Positions 12,401 to 24,800 of a DNA stretch of 64,000 nt are shown here, piece by piece. A program made the translations under genes and the position numbers. The DNA is from Ptiloglossa arizonensis (lineage: Eukaryota > Arthropoda > Insecta > Hymenoptera > Colletidae). The notes below the pieces were generated by a model. That model saw only the letters and a program-made list of their open reading frames with translations. It did no database searches and was not told the DNA's origin. The stretch spans positions 98,273 to 162,272 of the forward strand of contig NW_027479292.1 in NCBI RefSeq assembly GCF_051014685.1, written 5' to 3'. Each line of letters begins with the position of its first letter. Positions within the stretch are counted from its first letter, which is position 1.

Positions 12401-12600
12401 CAAAGTTTCTGTTGCATCTGAAAGTAGAAACTAGCCCCATTACAAAGGTATGAGTAGTTTTCCCCTAGGCCGTTTTGGTTATTCGTTTCGAGCATCAGAA
12501 CTGCGAAAATTTGGAGTTTTTCAAGCGTTTCTAACCTCAAAACTGCCATATCTCGCGAACGGATTGACCAATCCGCAAAGTTTCTGTTGCATCTGAAAGT
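9451..12600 (+). repeat. 10-monomer HOR, 1750 bp, about 1.8 copies
   Basis: The order a-b-b-c-d-e*-e-i-k-g occupies 9451-11200, and its first eight monomers recur at 11201-12600. The e* monomer carries a rare A160 (window 10485 and 12235), which makes the pairing unambiguous. The same rare change appears once more at 17135, inside a c-d-e*-e-i run (16626-17500), so part of this unit was copied there too. The first i monomer (10676) ends with A164, unlike its counterpart at 12426, suggesting loss of the j and a monomers by a crossover within it. Confidence 0.9.
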
Positions 12601-14525
12601 AGAAACTAGCCCCATTACAACGGTATGAGTAGTTTTCCCCTAGGCCGTTTTGGTTATTCGTTTCGAGCATCAGAACTGCGAAAATTTGGAGTTTTTCAAG
12701 CGTTTCTTACCTCAAAACTGCCATATCTCGCGAACGGATTGACCAATCCGCAAAGTTTCTGTTGCATCTGAAAGTAGAAACTAGCCCCATTACAACGGTA
12801 TGAGTAGTTTTCCCCTAGGCCGTTTTGGTTATTCGTTTCGAGCATCAGAACTGCGAAAATTTGGAGTTTTTCAAGCGTTTCTTACCTCAAAACTGCCATA
12901 TCTCGCGAACGGATTGACCAATCCGCAAAGTTTCTGTTGCATCTGAAAGTAGAAATTCGCCCCATTACAACGGTATGAGTAGTTTTCCCCTAGGCCGTTC
13001 TAGTTATTCGTTTCGAGCATCAGAACTGCGAAAATTTGGAGTTTCTCAAGCGTTTCTTACCTCAAAACTGCCATATCTCGCGAACGGATTGACCAATCCG
13101 CAAAGTTTCTGTTACATCTGAAAGTAGAAACTAGCCCCATTACAACGGTATGAGCAGTTTTCCCCTAGGCCGTTTTGGTTATTCGTTTCGAGCATCAGAA
13201 CTGCGAAAATTTGGAGTTTTTCATGCGTTTCTTACCTCAAAACTGCCATATCTCGCGAACGGATTGACCAATCCGCAAAGTTTCTGTTGCATCTGAAAGT
13301 AGAAACTAGCCCCATTACAAAGGTATGAGTAGTTTTCCCCTAGGCCGTTTTGGTTATTCGTTTCGAGCATCAGAACTGCGAAAATTTGGAGTTTTTCAAG
13401 CGTTTCTTACCTCAAAACTGCCATATCTCGCGAACGGATTGACCAATCCGCAAAGTTTCTGTTGCATCTGAAAGTAGAAACTAGCCCCATTACAACGGTA
13501 TGAGTAGTTTTCCCCTAGGCCGTTTTGGTTATTCGTTTCGAGCATCAGAACTGCGAAAATTTGGAGTTTTTCAAGCGTTTCTTACCTCAAAACTGCCATA
13601 TCTCGCGAACGGATTGACCAATCCGCAAAGTTTCTGTTGCATCTGAAAGTAGAAACTAGCCCCATTACAACGGTATGAGTAGTTTTCCCCTAGGCCGTTT
13701 TGGTTATTCGTTTCGAGCATCAGAACTGCGAAAATTTGGAGTTTTTCAAGCGTTTCTTACCTCAAAACTGCCATATCTCGCGAACGGATTGACCAATCCG
13801 CAAAGTTTCTGTTGCATCTGAAAGTAGAAATTCGCCCCATTACAACGGTATGAGTAGTTTTCCCCTAGGCCGTTCTAGTTATTCGTTTCGAGCATCAGAA
13901 CTGCGAAAATTTGGAGTTTCTCAAGCGTTTCTTACCTCAAAACTGCCATATCTCGCGAACGGATTGACCAATCCGCAAAGTTTCTGTTACATCTGAAAGT
14001 AGAAACTAGCCCCATTACAACGGTATGAGCAGTTTTCCCCTAGGCCGTTTTGGTTATTCGTTTCGAGCATCAGAACTGCGAAAATTTGGAGTTTTTCATG
14101 CGTTTCTTACCTCAAAACTGCCATATCTCGCGAACGGATTGACCAATCCGCAAAGTTTCTGTTGCATCTGAAAGTAGAAACTAGCCCCATTACAAAGGTA
14201 TGAGTAGTTTTCCCCTAGGCCGTTTTGGTTATTCGTTTCGAGCATCAGAACTGCGAAAATTTGGAGTTTTTCAAGCGTTTCTTACCTCAAAACTGCCATA
14301 TCTCGCGAACGGATTGACCAATCCGCAAAGTTTCTGTTGCATCTGAAAGTAGAAACTAGCCCCATTACAACGGTATGAGTAGTTTTCCCCTAGGCCGTTT
14401 TGGTTATTCGTTTCGAGCATCAGAACTGCGAAAATTTGGAGTTTTTCAAGCGTTTCTTACCTCAAAACTGCCATATCTCGCGAACGGATTGACCAATCCG
14501 CAAAGTTTCTGTTGCATCTGAAAGT
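12601..14525 (+). repeat. 5-monomer unit, 875 bp, partly duplicated
   Basis: Two g monomers (12601, 12776) are followed by a-h-i'-g-g at 12951-13825 and a-h-i'-g at 13826-14525. Type h has T99 (CATGCG). Type i' has A21 without the A108 of type i. This is a local tandem duplication of 875 bp. Confidence 0.87.
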
Positions 14526-17500
14526 AGAAACTAGCCCCATTACAAAGGTATGAGTAGTTTTCCCCTAGGCCGTTTTGGTTATTCGTTTCGAGCATCAGAA
14601 CTGCGAAAATTTGGAGTTTTTCAAGCGTTTCTAACCTCAAAACTGCCATATCTCGCGAACGGATTGACCAATCCGCAAAGTTTCTGTTGCATCTGAAAGT
14701 AGAAACTAGCCCCATTACAACGGTATGAGTAGTTTTCCCCTAGGCCGTTTTGGTTATTCGTATCGAGCATCAGAACTGCGAAAATTTGGAGTTTTTCAAG
14801 CGTTTCTTACCTCAAAACTGCCATATCTCGCGTACGGATTGACCAATCCGCAAAGTTTCTGTTGCATCTGAAAGTAGAAATTCGCCCCATTACAACGGTA
14901 TGAGTAGTTTTCCCCTAGGCCGTTCTAGTTATTCGTTTCGAGCATCAGAACTGCGAAAATTTGGAGTTTCTCAAGCGTTTCTTACCTCAAAACTGCCATA
15001 TCTCGCGAACGGATTGACCAATCCGCAAAGTTTCTGTTACATCTGAAAGTAGAAACTAGCCCCATTACAACGGTATGAGTAGTTTTCCCCTAGGCCGTTC
15101 TAGTTATTCGTTTCGAGCATCAGAACTGCGAAAATTTGGAGTTTCTCAAGCGTTTCTTACCTCAAAACTGCCATATCTCGCGAACGGATTGACCAATCCC
15201 CAAAGTTTCTGTTGCATCTGAAAGTAGAAACTAGCCCCATTACAACGGTATGAGTAGTTTTCCCCTAGGCCGTTTTGGTTATTCGTTTCGAGCATCAGAA
15301 CTGCGAAAATTTGGAGTTTTTCAAGCGTTTCTTACCTCAAAACTGCCATATCTCGCGAACGGATTGACCAATCCGCAAAGTTTCTGTTGCATCTGAAAGT
15401 AGAAATTCGCCCCATTACAACGGTATGAGTAGTTTTCCCCTAGGCCGTTTTGGTTATTCGTTTCGAGCATCAGAACTGCGAAAATTTGGAGTTTTTCAAG
15501 CGTTTCTTACCTCAAAACTGCCATATCTCGCGAACGGATTGACCAATCCGCAAAGTTTCTGTTGCATCTGAAAGTAGAAATTCGCCCCATTACAACGGTA
15601 TGAGTAGTTTTCCCCTAGGCCGTTTTGGTTATTCGTTTCGAGCATCAGAACTGCGAAAATTTGGAGTTTTTCAAGCGTTTCTTACCTCAAAACTGCCATA
15701 TCTCGCGAACGGATTGACCAATCCGCAAAGTTTCTGTTGCATCTGAAAGTAGAAATTCGCCCCATTACAACGGTATGAGTAGTTTTCCCCTAGGCCGTTT
15801 TGGTTATTCGTTTCGAGCATCAGAACTGCGAAAATTTGGAGTTTTTCAAGCGTTTCTTACCTCAAAACTGCCATATCTCGCGAACGGATTGACCAATCCG
15901 CAAAGTTTCTGTTGCATCTGAAAGTAGAAACTAGCCCCATTACAACGGTATGAGCAGTTTTCCCCTAGGCCGTTTTGGTTATTCGTTTCGAGCATCAGAA
16001 CTGCGAAAATTTGGAGTTTTTCATGCGTTTCTTACCTCAAAACTGCCATATCTCGCGAACGGATTGACCAATCCGCAAAGTTTCTGTTGCATCTGAAAGT
16101 AGAAACTAGCCCCATTACAAAGGTATGAGTAGTTTTCCCCTAGGCCGTTTTGGTTATTCGTTTCGAGCATCAGAACTGCGAAAATTTGGAGTTTTTCAAG
16201 CGTTTCTTACCTCAAAACTGCCATATCTCGCGAACGGATTGACCAATCCGCAAAGTTTCTGTTGCATCTGAAAGTAGAAACTAGCCCCATTACAACGGTA
16301 TGAGTAGTTTTCCCCTAGGCCGTTTTGGTTATTCGTTTCGAGCATCAGAACTGCGAAAATTTGGAGTTTTTCAAGCGTTTCTTACCCCAAAACTGCCATA
16401 TCTCGCGAACGGATTGACCAATCCGCAAAGTTTCTGTTGCATCTGAAAGTAGAAATTCGCCCCATTACAACGGTATGAGTAGTTTTCCCCTAGGCCGTTT
16501 TGGTTATTCGTTTCGAGCATCAGAACTGCGAAAATTTGGAGTTTCTCAAGCGTTTCTTACCTCAAAACTGCCATATCTCGCGAACGGATTGACCAATCCG
16601 CAAAGTTTCTGTTGCATCTGAAAGTAGAAACTAGCCCCATTACAACGGTATGAGTAGTGTTCCCCTAGGCCGTTCTAGTTATTCGTTTCGAGCATCAGAA
16701 CTGCAAAAATTTGGAGTTTTTCAAGCGTTTCTTACCTCAAAACTGCCATATCTCGCGAACGGATTGACCAATCTGCAAAGTTTCTGTTGCATCTGAAAGT
16801 AGAAACTAGCCCCATTACAACGGTATGAGCAGTTTTCCCCTAGGCCGTTTTGGTTATTCGTTTCGAGCATCAGAACTGCGAAAATTTGGAGTTTTTCAAG
16901 CGTTTCTTACCTCAAAACTGCCATATCTCGCGAACGGATTGACCAATCCGCAAAGTTTCTGTTGCATCTGAAAGTAGAAATTCGCCCCATTACAACGGTA
17001 TGAGTAGTTTTCCCCTAGGCCGTTTTGGTTATTCGTTTCGAGCATCAGAACTGCGAAAATTTGGAGTTTTTCAAGCGTTTCTTACCTCAAAACTGCCATA
17101 TCTCGCGAACGGATTGACCAATCCGCAAAGTTTCAGTTGCATCTGAAAGTAGAAATTCGCCCCATTACAACGGTATGAGTAGTTTTCCCCTAGGCCGTTT
17201 TGGTTATTCGTTTCGAGCATCAGAACTGCGAAAATTTGGAGTTTTTCAAGCGTTTCTTACCTCAAAACTGCCATATCTCGCGAACGGATTGACCAATCCG
17301 CAAAGTTTCTGTTGCATCTGAAAGTAGAAACTAGCCCCATTACAAAGGTATGAGTAGTTTTCCCCTAGGCCGTTTTGGTTATTCGTTTCGAGCATCAGAA
17401 CTGCGAAAATTTGGAGTTTTTCAAGCGTTTCTAACCTCAAAACTGCCATATCTCGCGAACGGATTGACCAATCCGCAAAGTTTCTGTTGCATCTGAAAGT

Positions 17501-19774
17501 AGAAACTAGCCCCATTACAAAGGTATGAGTAGTTTTCCCCTAGGCCGTTTTGGTTATTCGTTTCGAGCATCAGAACTGCGAAAATTTGGAGTTTTTCAAG
17601 CGTTTCTTACCTCAAAACTGCCATATCTCGCGAACGGATTGACCAATCCGCAAAGTTTCTGTTGCATCTGAAAGTAGAAACTAGCCCCATTACAACGGTA
17701 TGAGTAGTTTTCCCCTAGGCCGTTTTGGTTATTCGTTTCGAGCATCAGAACTGCGAAAATTTGGAGTTTTTCAAGCGTTTCTTACCTCAAAACTGCCATA
17801 TCTCGCGAACGGATTGACCAATCCGCAAAGTTTCTGTTGCATCTGAAAGTAGAAACTAGCCCCATTACAAAGGTATGAGTAGTTTTCCCCTAGGCCGTTT
17901 TGGTTATTCGTTTCGAGCATCAGAACTGCGAAAATTTGGAGTTTTTCAAGCGTTTCTAACCTCAAAACTGCCATATCTCGCGAACGGATTGACCAATCCG
18001 CAAAGTTTCTGTTGCATCTGAAAGTAGAAACTAGCCCCATTACAACGGTATGAGTAGTTTTCCCCTAGGCCGTTTTGGTTATTCGTATCGAGCATCAGAA
18101 CTGCGAAAATTTGGAGTTTTTGAAGCGTTTCTTACCTCAAAACTGCCATATCTCGCGTACGGATTGACCAATCCGCAAAGTTTCTGTTGCATCTGAAAGT
18201 AGAAATTCGCCCCATTACAACGGTATGAGTAGTTTTCCCCTAGGCCGTTCTAGTTATTCGTTTCGAGCATCAGAACTGCGAAAATTTGGAGTTTCTCAAG
18301 CGTTTCTTACCTCAAAACTGCCATATCTCGCGAACGGATTGACCAATCCGCAAAGTTTCTGTTACATCTGAAAGTAGAAACTAGCCCCATTACAACGGTA
18401 TGAGTAGTTTTCCCCTAGGCCGTTCTAGTTATTCGTTTCGAGCATCAGAACTGCGAAAATTTGGAGTTTCTCAAGCGTTTCTTACCTCAAAACTGCCATA
18501 TCTCGCGAACGGATTGACCAATCCCCAAAGTTTCTGTTGCATCTGAAAGTAGAAACTAGCCCCATTACAACGGTATGAGTAGTTTTCCCCTAGGCCGTTT
18601 TGGTTATTCGTTTCGAGCATCAGAACTGCGAAAATTTGGAGTTTTTCAAGCGTTTCTTACCTCAAAACTGCCATATCTCGCGAACGGATTGACCAATCCG
18701 CAAAGTTTCTGTTGCATCTGAAAGTAGAAATTCGCCCCATTACAACGGTATGAGTAGTTTTCCCCTAGGCCGTTTTGGTTATTCGTTTCGAGCATCAGAA
18801 CTGCGAAAATTTGGAGTTTTTCAAGCGTTTCTTACCTCAAAACTGCCATATCTCGCGAACGGATTGACCAATCCGCAAAGTTTCTGTTGCATCTGAAAGT
18901 AGAAATTCGCCCCATTACAACGGTATGAGTAGTTTTCCCCTAGGCCGTTTTGGTTATTCGTTTCGAGCATCAGAACTGCGAAAATTTGGAGTTTTTCAAG
19001 CGTTTCTTACCTCAAAACTGCCATATCTCGCGAACGGATTGACCAATCCGCAAAGTTTCTGTTGCATCTGAAAGTAGAAATTCGCCCCATTACAACGGTA
19101 TGAGTAGTTTTCCCCTAGGCCGTTTTGGTTATTCGTTTCGAGCATCAGAACTGCGAAAATTTGGAGTTTTTCAAGCGTTTCTTACCTCAAAACTGCCATA
19201 TCTCGCGAACGGATTGACCAATCCGCAAAGTTTCTGTTGCATCTGAAAGTAGAAACTAGCCCCATTACAACGGTATGAGCAGTTTTCCCCTAGGCCGTTT
19301 TGGTTATTCGTTTCGAGCATCAGAACTGCGAAAATTTGGAGTTTTTCATGCGTTTCTTACCTCAAAACTGCCATATCTCGCGAACGGATTGACCAATCCG
19401 CAAAGTTTCTGTTGCATCTGAAAGTAGAAACTAGCCCCATTACAAAGGTATAGTAGTTTTCCCCTAGGCCGTTTTGGTTATTCGTTTCGAGCATCAGAAC
19501 TGCGAAAATTTGGAGTTTTTCAAGCGTTTCTTACCTCAAAACTGCCATATCTCGCGAACGGATTGACCAATCCGCAAAGTTTCTGTTGCATCTGAAAGTA
19601 GAAACTAGCCCCATTACAACGGTATGAGTAGTTTTCCCCTAGGCCGTTTTGGTTATTCGTTTCGAGCATCAGAACTGCGAAAATTTGGAGTTTTTCAAGC
19701 GTTTCTTACCCCAAAACTGCCATATCTCGCGAACGGATTGACCAATCCGCAAAGTTTCTGTTGCATCTGAAAGT
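14526..19774 (+). repeat. 19-monomer unit, 3325 bp, with an 11-monomer second copy
   Basis: The series i-j-a-k-g-e-e-e-h-i'-g* starting at 14526 is repeated monomer for monomer from 17851. The g* monomer carries TACCCC (C112) at 16276 and 19600. Between the two series lie an e/b hybrid (16451), c, d, e* (A160), e, i, i' and g. The second copy contains the 1-bp deletion near 19452. A private G at 18122 in the j monomer also distinguishes it. Confidence 0.88.
19426..19599 (+). repeat. 174-bp monomer with a 1-bp deletion
   Basis: An i' monomer in which TATGAGTAG has become TATAGTAG (loss of monomer base 27, between 19451 and 19452). All downstream monomer starts shift by one base, which is how the deletion shows. 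The matching monomer in the sister unit (16101) is intact, so the deletion arose after that duplication. Confidence 0.95.
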
Positions 19775-21874
19775 AGAAATTCGCCCCATTACAACGGTAT
19801 GAGTAGTTTTCCCCTAGGCCGTTTTGGTTATTCGTTTCGAGCATCAGAACTGCGAAAATTTGGAGTTTTTCAAGCGTTTCTTACCTCAAAACTGCCATAT
19901 CTCGCGAACGGATTGACCAATCCGCAAAGTTTCTGTTGCATCTGAAAGTAGAAATTCGCCCCATTACAACGGTATGAGTAGTTTTCCCCTAGGCCGTTTT
20001 GGTTATTCGTTTCGAGCATCAGAACTGCGAAAATTTGGAGTTTTTCAAGCGTTTCTTACCTCAAAACTGCCATATCTCGCGAACGGATTGACCAATCCGC
20101 AAAGTTTCTGTTGCATCTGAAAGTAGAAATTCGCCCCATTACAACGGTATGAGTAGTTTTCCCCTAGGCCGTTTTGGTTATTCGTTTCGAGCATCAGAAC
20201 TGCGAAAATTTGGAGTTTTTCAAGCGTTTCTTACCTCAAAACTGCCATATCTCGCGAACGGATTGACCAATCCGCAAAGTTTCTGTTGCATCTGAAAGTA
20301 GAAACTAGCCCCATTACAACGGTATGAGCAGTTTTCCCCTAGGCCGTTTTGGTTATTCGTTTCGAGCATCAGAACTGCGAAAATTTGGAGTTTTTCAAGC
20401 GTTTCTTACCTCAAAACTGCCATATCTCGCGAACGGATTGACCAATCCGCAAAGTTTCTGTTGCATCTGAAAGTAGAAACTAGCCCCATTACAACGGTAT
20501 GAGTAGTTTTCCCCTAGGCCGTTTTGGTTATTCGTTTCGAGCATCAGAACTGCGAAAATTTGGAGTTTTTCAAGCGTTTCTTACCTCAAAACTGCCATAT
20601 CTCGCGAACGGATTGACCAATCCGCAAAGTTTCTGTTGCATCTGAAAGTAGAAACTAGCCCCATTACAACGGTATGAGTAGTTTTCCCCTAGGCCGTTTT
20701 GGTTATTCGTTTCGAGCATCAGAACTGCGAAAATTTGGAGTTTTTCAAGCGTTTCTTACCCCAAAACTGCCATATCTCGCGAACGGATTGACCAATCCGC
20801 AAAGTTTCTGTTGCATCTGAAAGTAGAAATTCGCCCCATTACAACGGTATGAGTAGTTTTCCCCTAGGCCGTTTTGGTTATTCGTTTCGAGCATCAGAAC
20901 TGCGAAAATTTGGAGTTTTTCAAGCGTTTCTTACCTCAAAACTGCCATATCTCGCGAACGGATTGACCAATCCGCAAAGTTTCTGTTGCATCTGAAAGTA
21001 GAAATTCGCCCCATTACAACGGTATGAGTAGTTTTCCCCTAGGCCGTTTTGGTTATTCGTTTCGAGCATCAGAACTGCGAAAATTTGGAGTTTTTCAAGC
21101 GTTTCTTACCTCAAAACTGCCATATCTCGCGAACGGATTGACCAATCCGCAAAGTTTCTGTTGCATCTGAAAGTAGAAATTCGCCCCATTACAACGGTAT
21201 GAGTAGTTTTCCCCTAGGCCGTTTTGGTTATTCGTTTCGAGCATCAGAACTGCGAAAATTTGGAGTTTTTCAAGCGTTTCTTACCTCAAAACTGCCATAT
21301 CTCGCGAACGGATTGACCAATCCGCAAAGTTTCTGTTGCATCTGAAAGTAGAAACTAGCCCCATTACAACGGTATGAGCAGTTTTCCCCTAGGCCGTTTT
21401 GGTTATTCGTTTCGAGCATCAGAACTGCGAAAATTTGGAGTTTTTCAAGCGTTTCTTACCTCAAAACTGCCATATCTCGCGAACGGATTGACCAATCCGC
21501 AAAGTTTCTGTTGCATCTGAAAGTAGAAACTAGCCCCATTACAACGGTATGAGTAGTTTTCCCCTAGGCCGTTTTGGTTATTCGTTTCGAGCATCAGAAC
21601 TGCGAAAATTTGGAGTTTTTCAAGCGTTTCTTACCTCAAAACTGCCATATCTCGCGAACGGATTGACCAATCCGCAAAGTTTCTGTTGCATCTGAAAGTA
21701 GAAACTAGCCCCATTACAACGGTATGAGTAGTTTTCCCCTAGGCCGTTTTGGTTATTCGTTTCGAGCATCAGAACTGCGAAAATTTGGAGTTTTTCAAGC
21801 GTTTCTTACCCCAAAACTGCCATATCTCGCGAACGGATTGACCAATCCGCAAAGTTTCTGTTACATCTGAAAGT
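19775..21874 (+). repeat. 6-monomer HOR, 1050 bp, two copies
   Basis: The order e-e-e-d-g-g* occupies 19775-20824 and 20825-21874. The g* monomer (C112, TACCCC) closes each unit, and another g* lies just before at 19600. The last g* (21700) ends with A164, unlike the first, indicating a switch to another monomer lineage near the right edge. Confidence 0.93.
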
Positions 21875-24800
21875 AGAAACTAGCCCCATTACAACGGTAT
21901 GAGTAGTTTTCCCCTAGGCCGTTTTGGTTATTCGTTTCGAGCATCAGAACTGCGAAAATTTGGAGTTTTTCAAGCGTTTCTTACCTCAAAACTGCCATAT
22001 CTCGCGAACGGATTGACCAATCCGCAAAGTTTCTGTTGCATCTGAAAGTAGAAATTCGCCCCATTACAACGGTATGAGTAGTTTTCCCCTAGGCCGTTTT
22101 GGTTATTCGTTTCGAGCATCAGAACTGCGAAAATTTGGAGTTTTTCAAGCGTTTCTTACCTCAAAACTGCCATATCTCGCGAACGGATTGACCAATCCGC
22201 AAAGTTTCTGTTGCATCTGAAAGTAGAAATTCGCCCCATTACAACGGTATGAGTAGTTTTCCCCTAGGCCGTTCTAGTTATTCGTTTCGAGCATCAGAAC
22301 TGCGAAAATTTGGAGTTTCTCAAGCGTTTCTTACCTCAAAACTGCCATATCTCGCGAACGGATTGACCAATCCGCAAAGTTTCTGTTACATCTGAAAGTA
22401 GAAACTAGCCCCATTACAACGGTATGAGTAGTTTTCCCCTAGGCCGTTCTAGTTATTCGTTTCGAGCATCAGAACTGCGAAAATTTGGAGTTTCTCAAGC
22501 GTTTCTTACCTCAAAACTGCCATATCTCGCGAACGGATTGACCAATCCGCAAAGTTTCTGTTACATCTGAAAGTAGAAACTAGCCCCATTACAACGGTAT
22601 GAGTAGTTTTCCCCTAGGCCGTTCTAGTTATTCGTTTCGAGCATCAGAACTGCGAAAATTTGGAGTTTCTCAAGCGTTTCTTACCTCAAAACTGCCATAT
22701 CTCGCGAACGGATTGACCAATCCGCAAAGTTTCTGTTGCATCTGAAAGTAGAAACTAGCCCCATTACAACGGTATGAGTAGTGTTCCCCTAGGCCGTTCT
22801 AGTTATTCGTTTCGAGCATCAGAACTGCAAAAATTTGGAGTTTTTCAAGCGTTTCTTACCTCAAAACTGCCATATCTCGCGAACGGATTGACCAATCTGC
22901 AAAGTTTCTGTTGCATCTGAAAGTAGAAACTAGCCCCATTACAACGGTATGAGCAGTTTTCCCCTAGGCCGTTTTGGTTATTCGTTTCGAGCATCAGAAC
23001 TGCGAAAATTTGGAGTTTCTCAAGCGTTTCTTACCTCAAAACTGCCATATCTCGCGAACGGATTGACCAATCCCCAAAGTTTCTGTTGCATCTGAGAGTA
23101 GAAACTAGCCCCATTACAACGGTATGAGTAGTTTTCCCCTAGGCCGTTTTGGTTATTCGTTTCGAGCATCAGAACTGCGAAAATTTGGAGTTTTTCAAGC
23201 GTTTCTTACCTCAAAACTGCCATATCTCGCGAACGGATTGACCAATCCGCAAAGTTTCTGTTGCATCTGAAAGTAGAAATTCGCCCCATTACAACGGTAT
23301 GAGTAGTTTTCCCCTAGGCCGTTTTGGTTATTCGTTTCGAGCATCAGAACTGCGAAAATTTGGCGTTTTTCAAGCGTTTCTTACCTCAAAACTGCCATAT
23401 CTCGCGAACGGATTGACCAATCCGCAAAGTTTCTGTTGCATCTGAAAGTAGAAATTCGCCCCATTACAACGGTATGAGTAGTTTTCCCCTAGGCCGTTTT
23501 GGTTATTCGTTTCGAGCATCAGAACTGCGAAAATTTGGAGTTTTTCAAGCGTTTCTTACCTCAAAACTGCCATATCTCGCGAACGGATTGACCAATCCGC
23601 AAAGTTTCTGTTGCATCTGAAAGTAGAAACTAGCCCCATTACAAAGGTATGAGTAGTTTTCCCCTAGGCCGTTTTGGTTATTCGTTTCGAGCATCAGAAC
23701 TGCGAAAATTTGGAGTTTTTCAAGCGTTTCTAACCTCAAAACTGCCATATTTCGCGAACGGATTGACCAATCCGCAAAGTTTCTGTTGCATCTGAAAGTA
23801 GAAACTAGCCCCATTACAACGGTATGAGTAGTTTTCCCCTAGGCCGTTTTGGTTATTCGTATCGAGCATCAGAACTGCGAAAATTTGGAGTTTTTCAAGC
23901 GTTTCTTACCTCAAAACTGCCATATCTCGCGTACGGATTGACCAATCCGCAAAGTTTCTGTTGCATCTGAAAGTAGAAATTCGCCCCATTACAACGGTAT
24001 GAGTAGTTTTCCCCTAGGCCGTTCTAGTTATTCGTTTCGAGCATCAGAACTGCGAAAATTTGGAGTTTCTCAAGCGTTTCTTACCTCAAAACTGCCATAT
24101 CTCGCGAACGGATTGACCAATCCGCAAAGTTTCTGTTACATCTGAAAGTAGAAACTAGCCCCATTACAACGGTATGAGTAGTTTTCCCCTAGGCCGTTCT
24201 AGTTATTCGTTTCGAGCATCAGAACTGCGAAAATTTGGAGTTTCTCAAGCGTTTCTTACCTCAAAACTGCCATATCTCGCGAACGGATTGACCAATCCCC
24301 AAAGTTTCTGTTGCATCTGAAAGTAGAAACTAGCCCCATTACAACGGTATGAGTAGTTTTCCCCTGGGCCGTTTTGGTTATTCGTTTCGAGCATCAGAAC
24401 TGCGAAAATTTGGAGTTTTTCAAGCGTTTCTTACCTCAAAACTGCCATATCTCGCGAACGGATTGACCAATCCGCAAAGTTTCTGTTGCATCTGAAAGTA
24501 GAAATTCGCCCCATTACAACGGTATGAGTAGTTTTCCCCTAGGCCGTTTTGGTTATTCGTTTCGAGCATCAGAACTGCGAAAATTTGGAGTTTTTCAAGC
24601 GTTTCTTACCTCAAAACTGCCATATCTCGCGAACGGATTGACCAATCCGCAAAGTTTCTGTTGCATCTGAAAGTAGAAACTAGCCCCATTACAACGGTAT
24701 GAGCAGTTTTCCCCTAGGCCGTTTTGGTTATTCGTTTCGAGCATCAGAACTGCGAAAATTTGGAGTTTTTCATGCGTTTCTTACCTCAAAACTGCCATAT

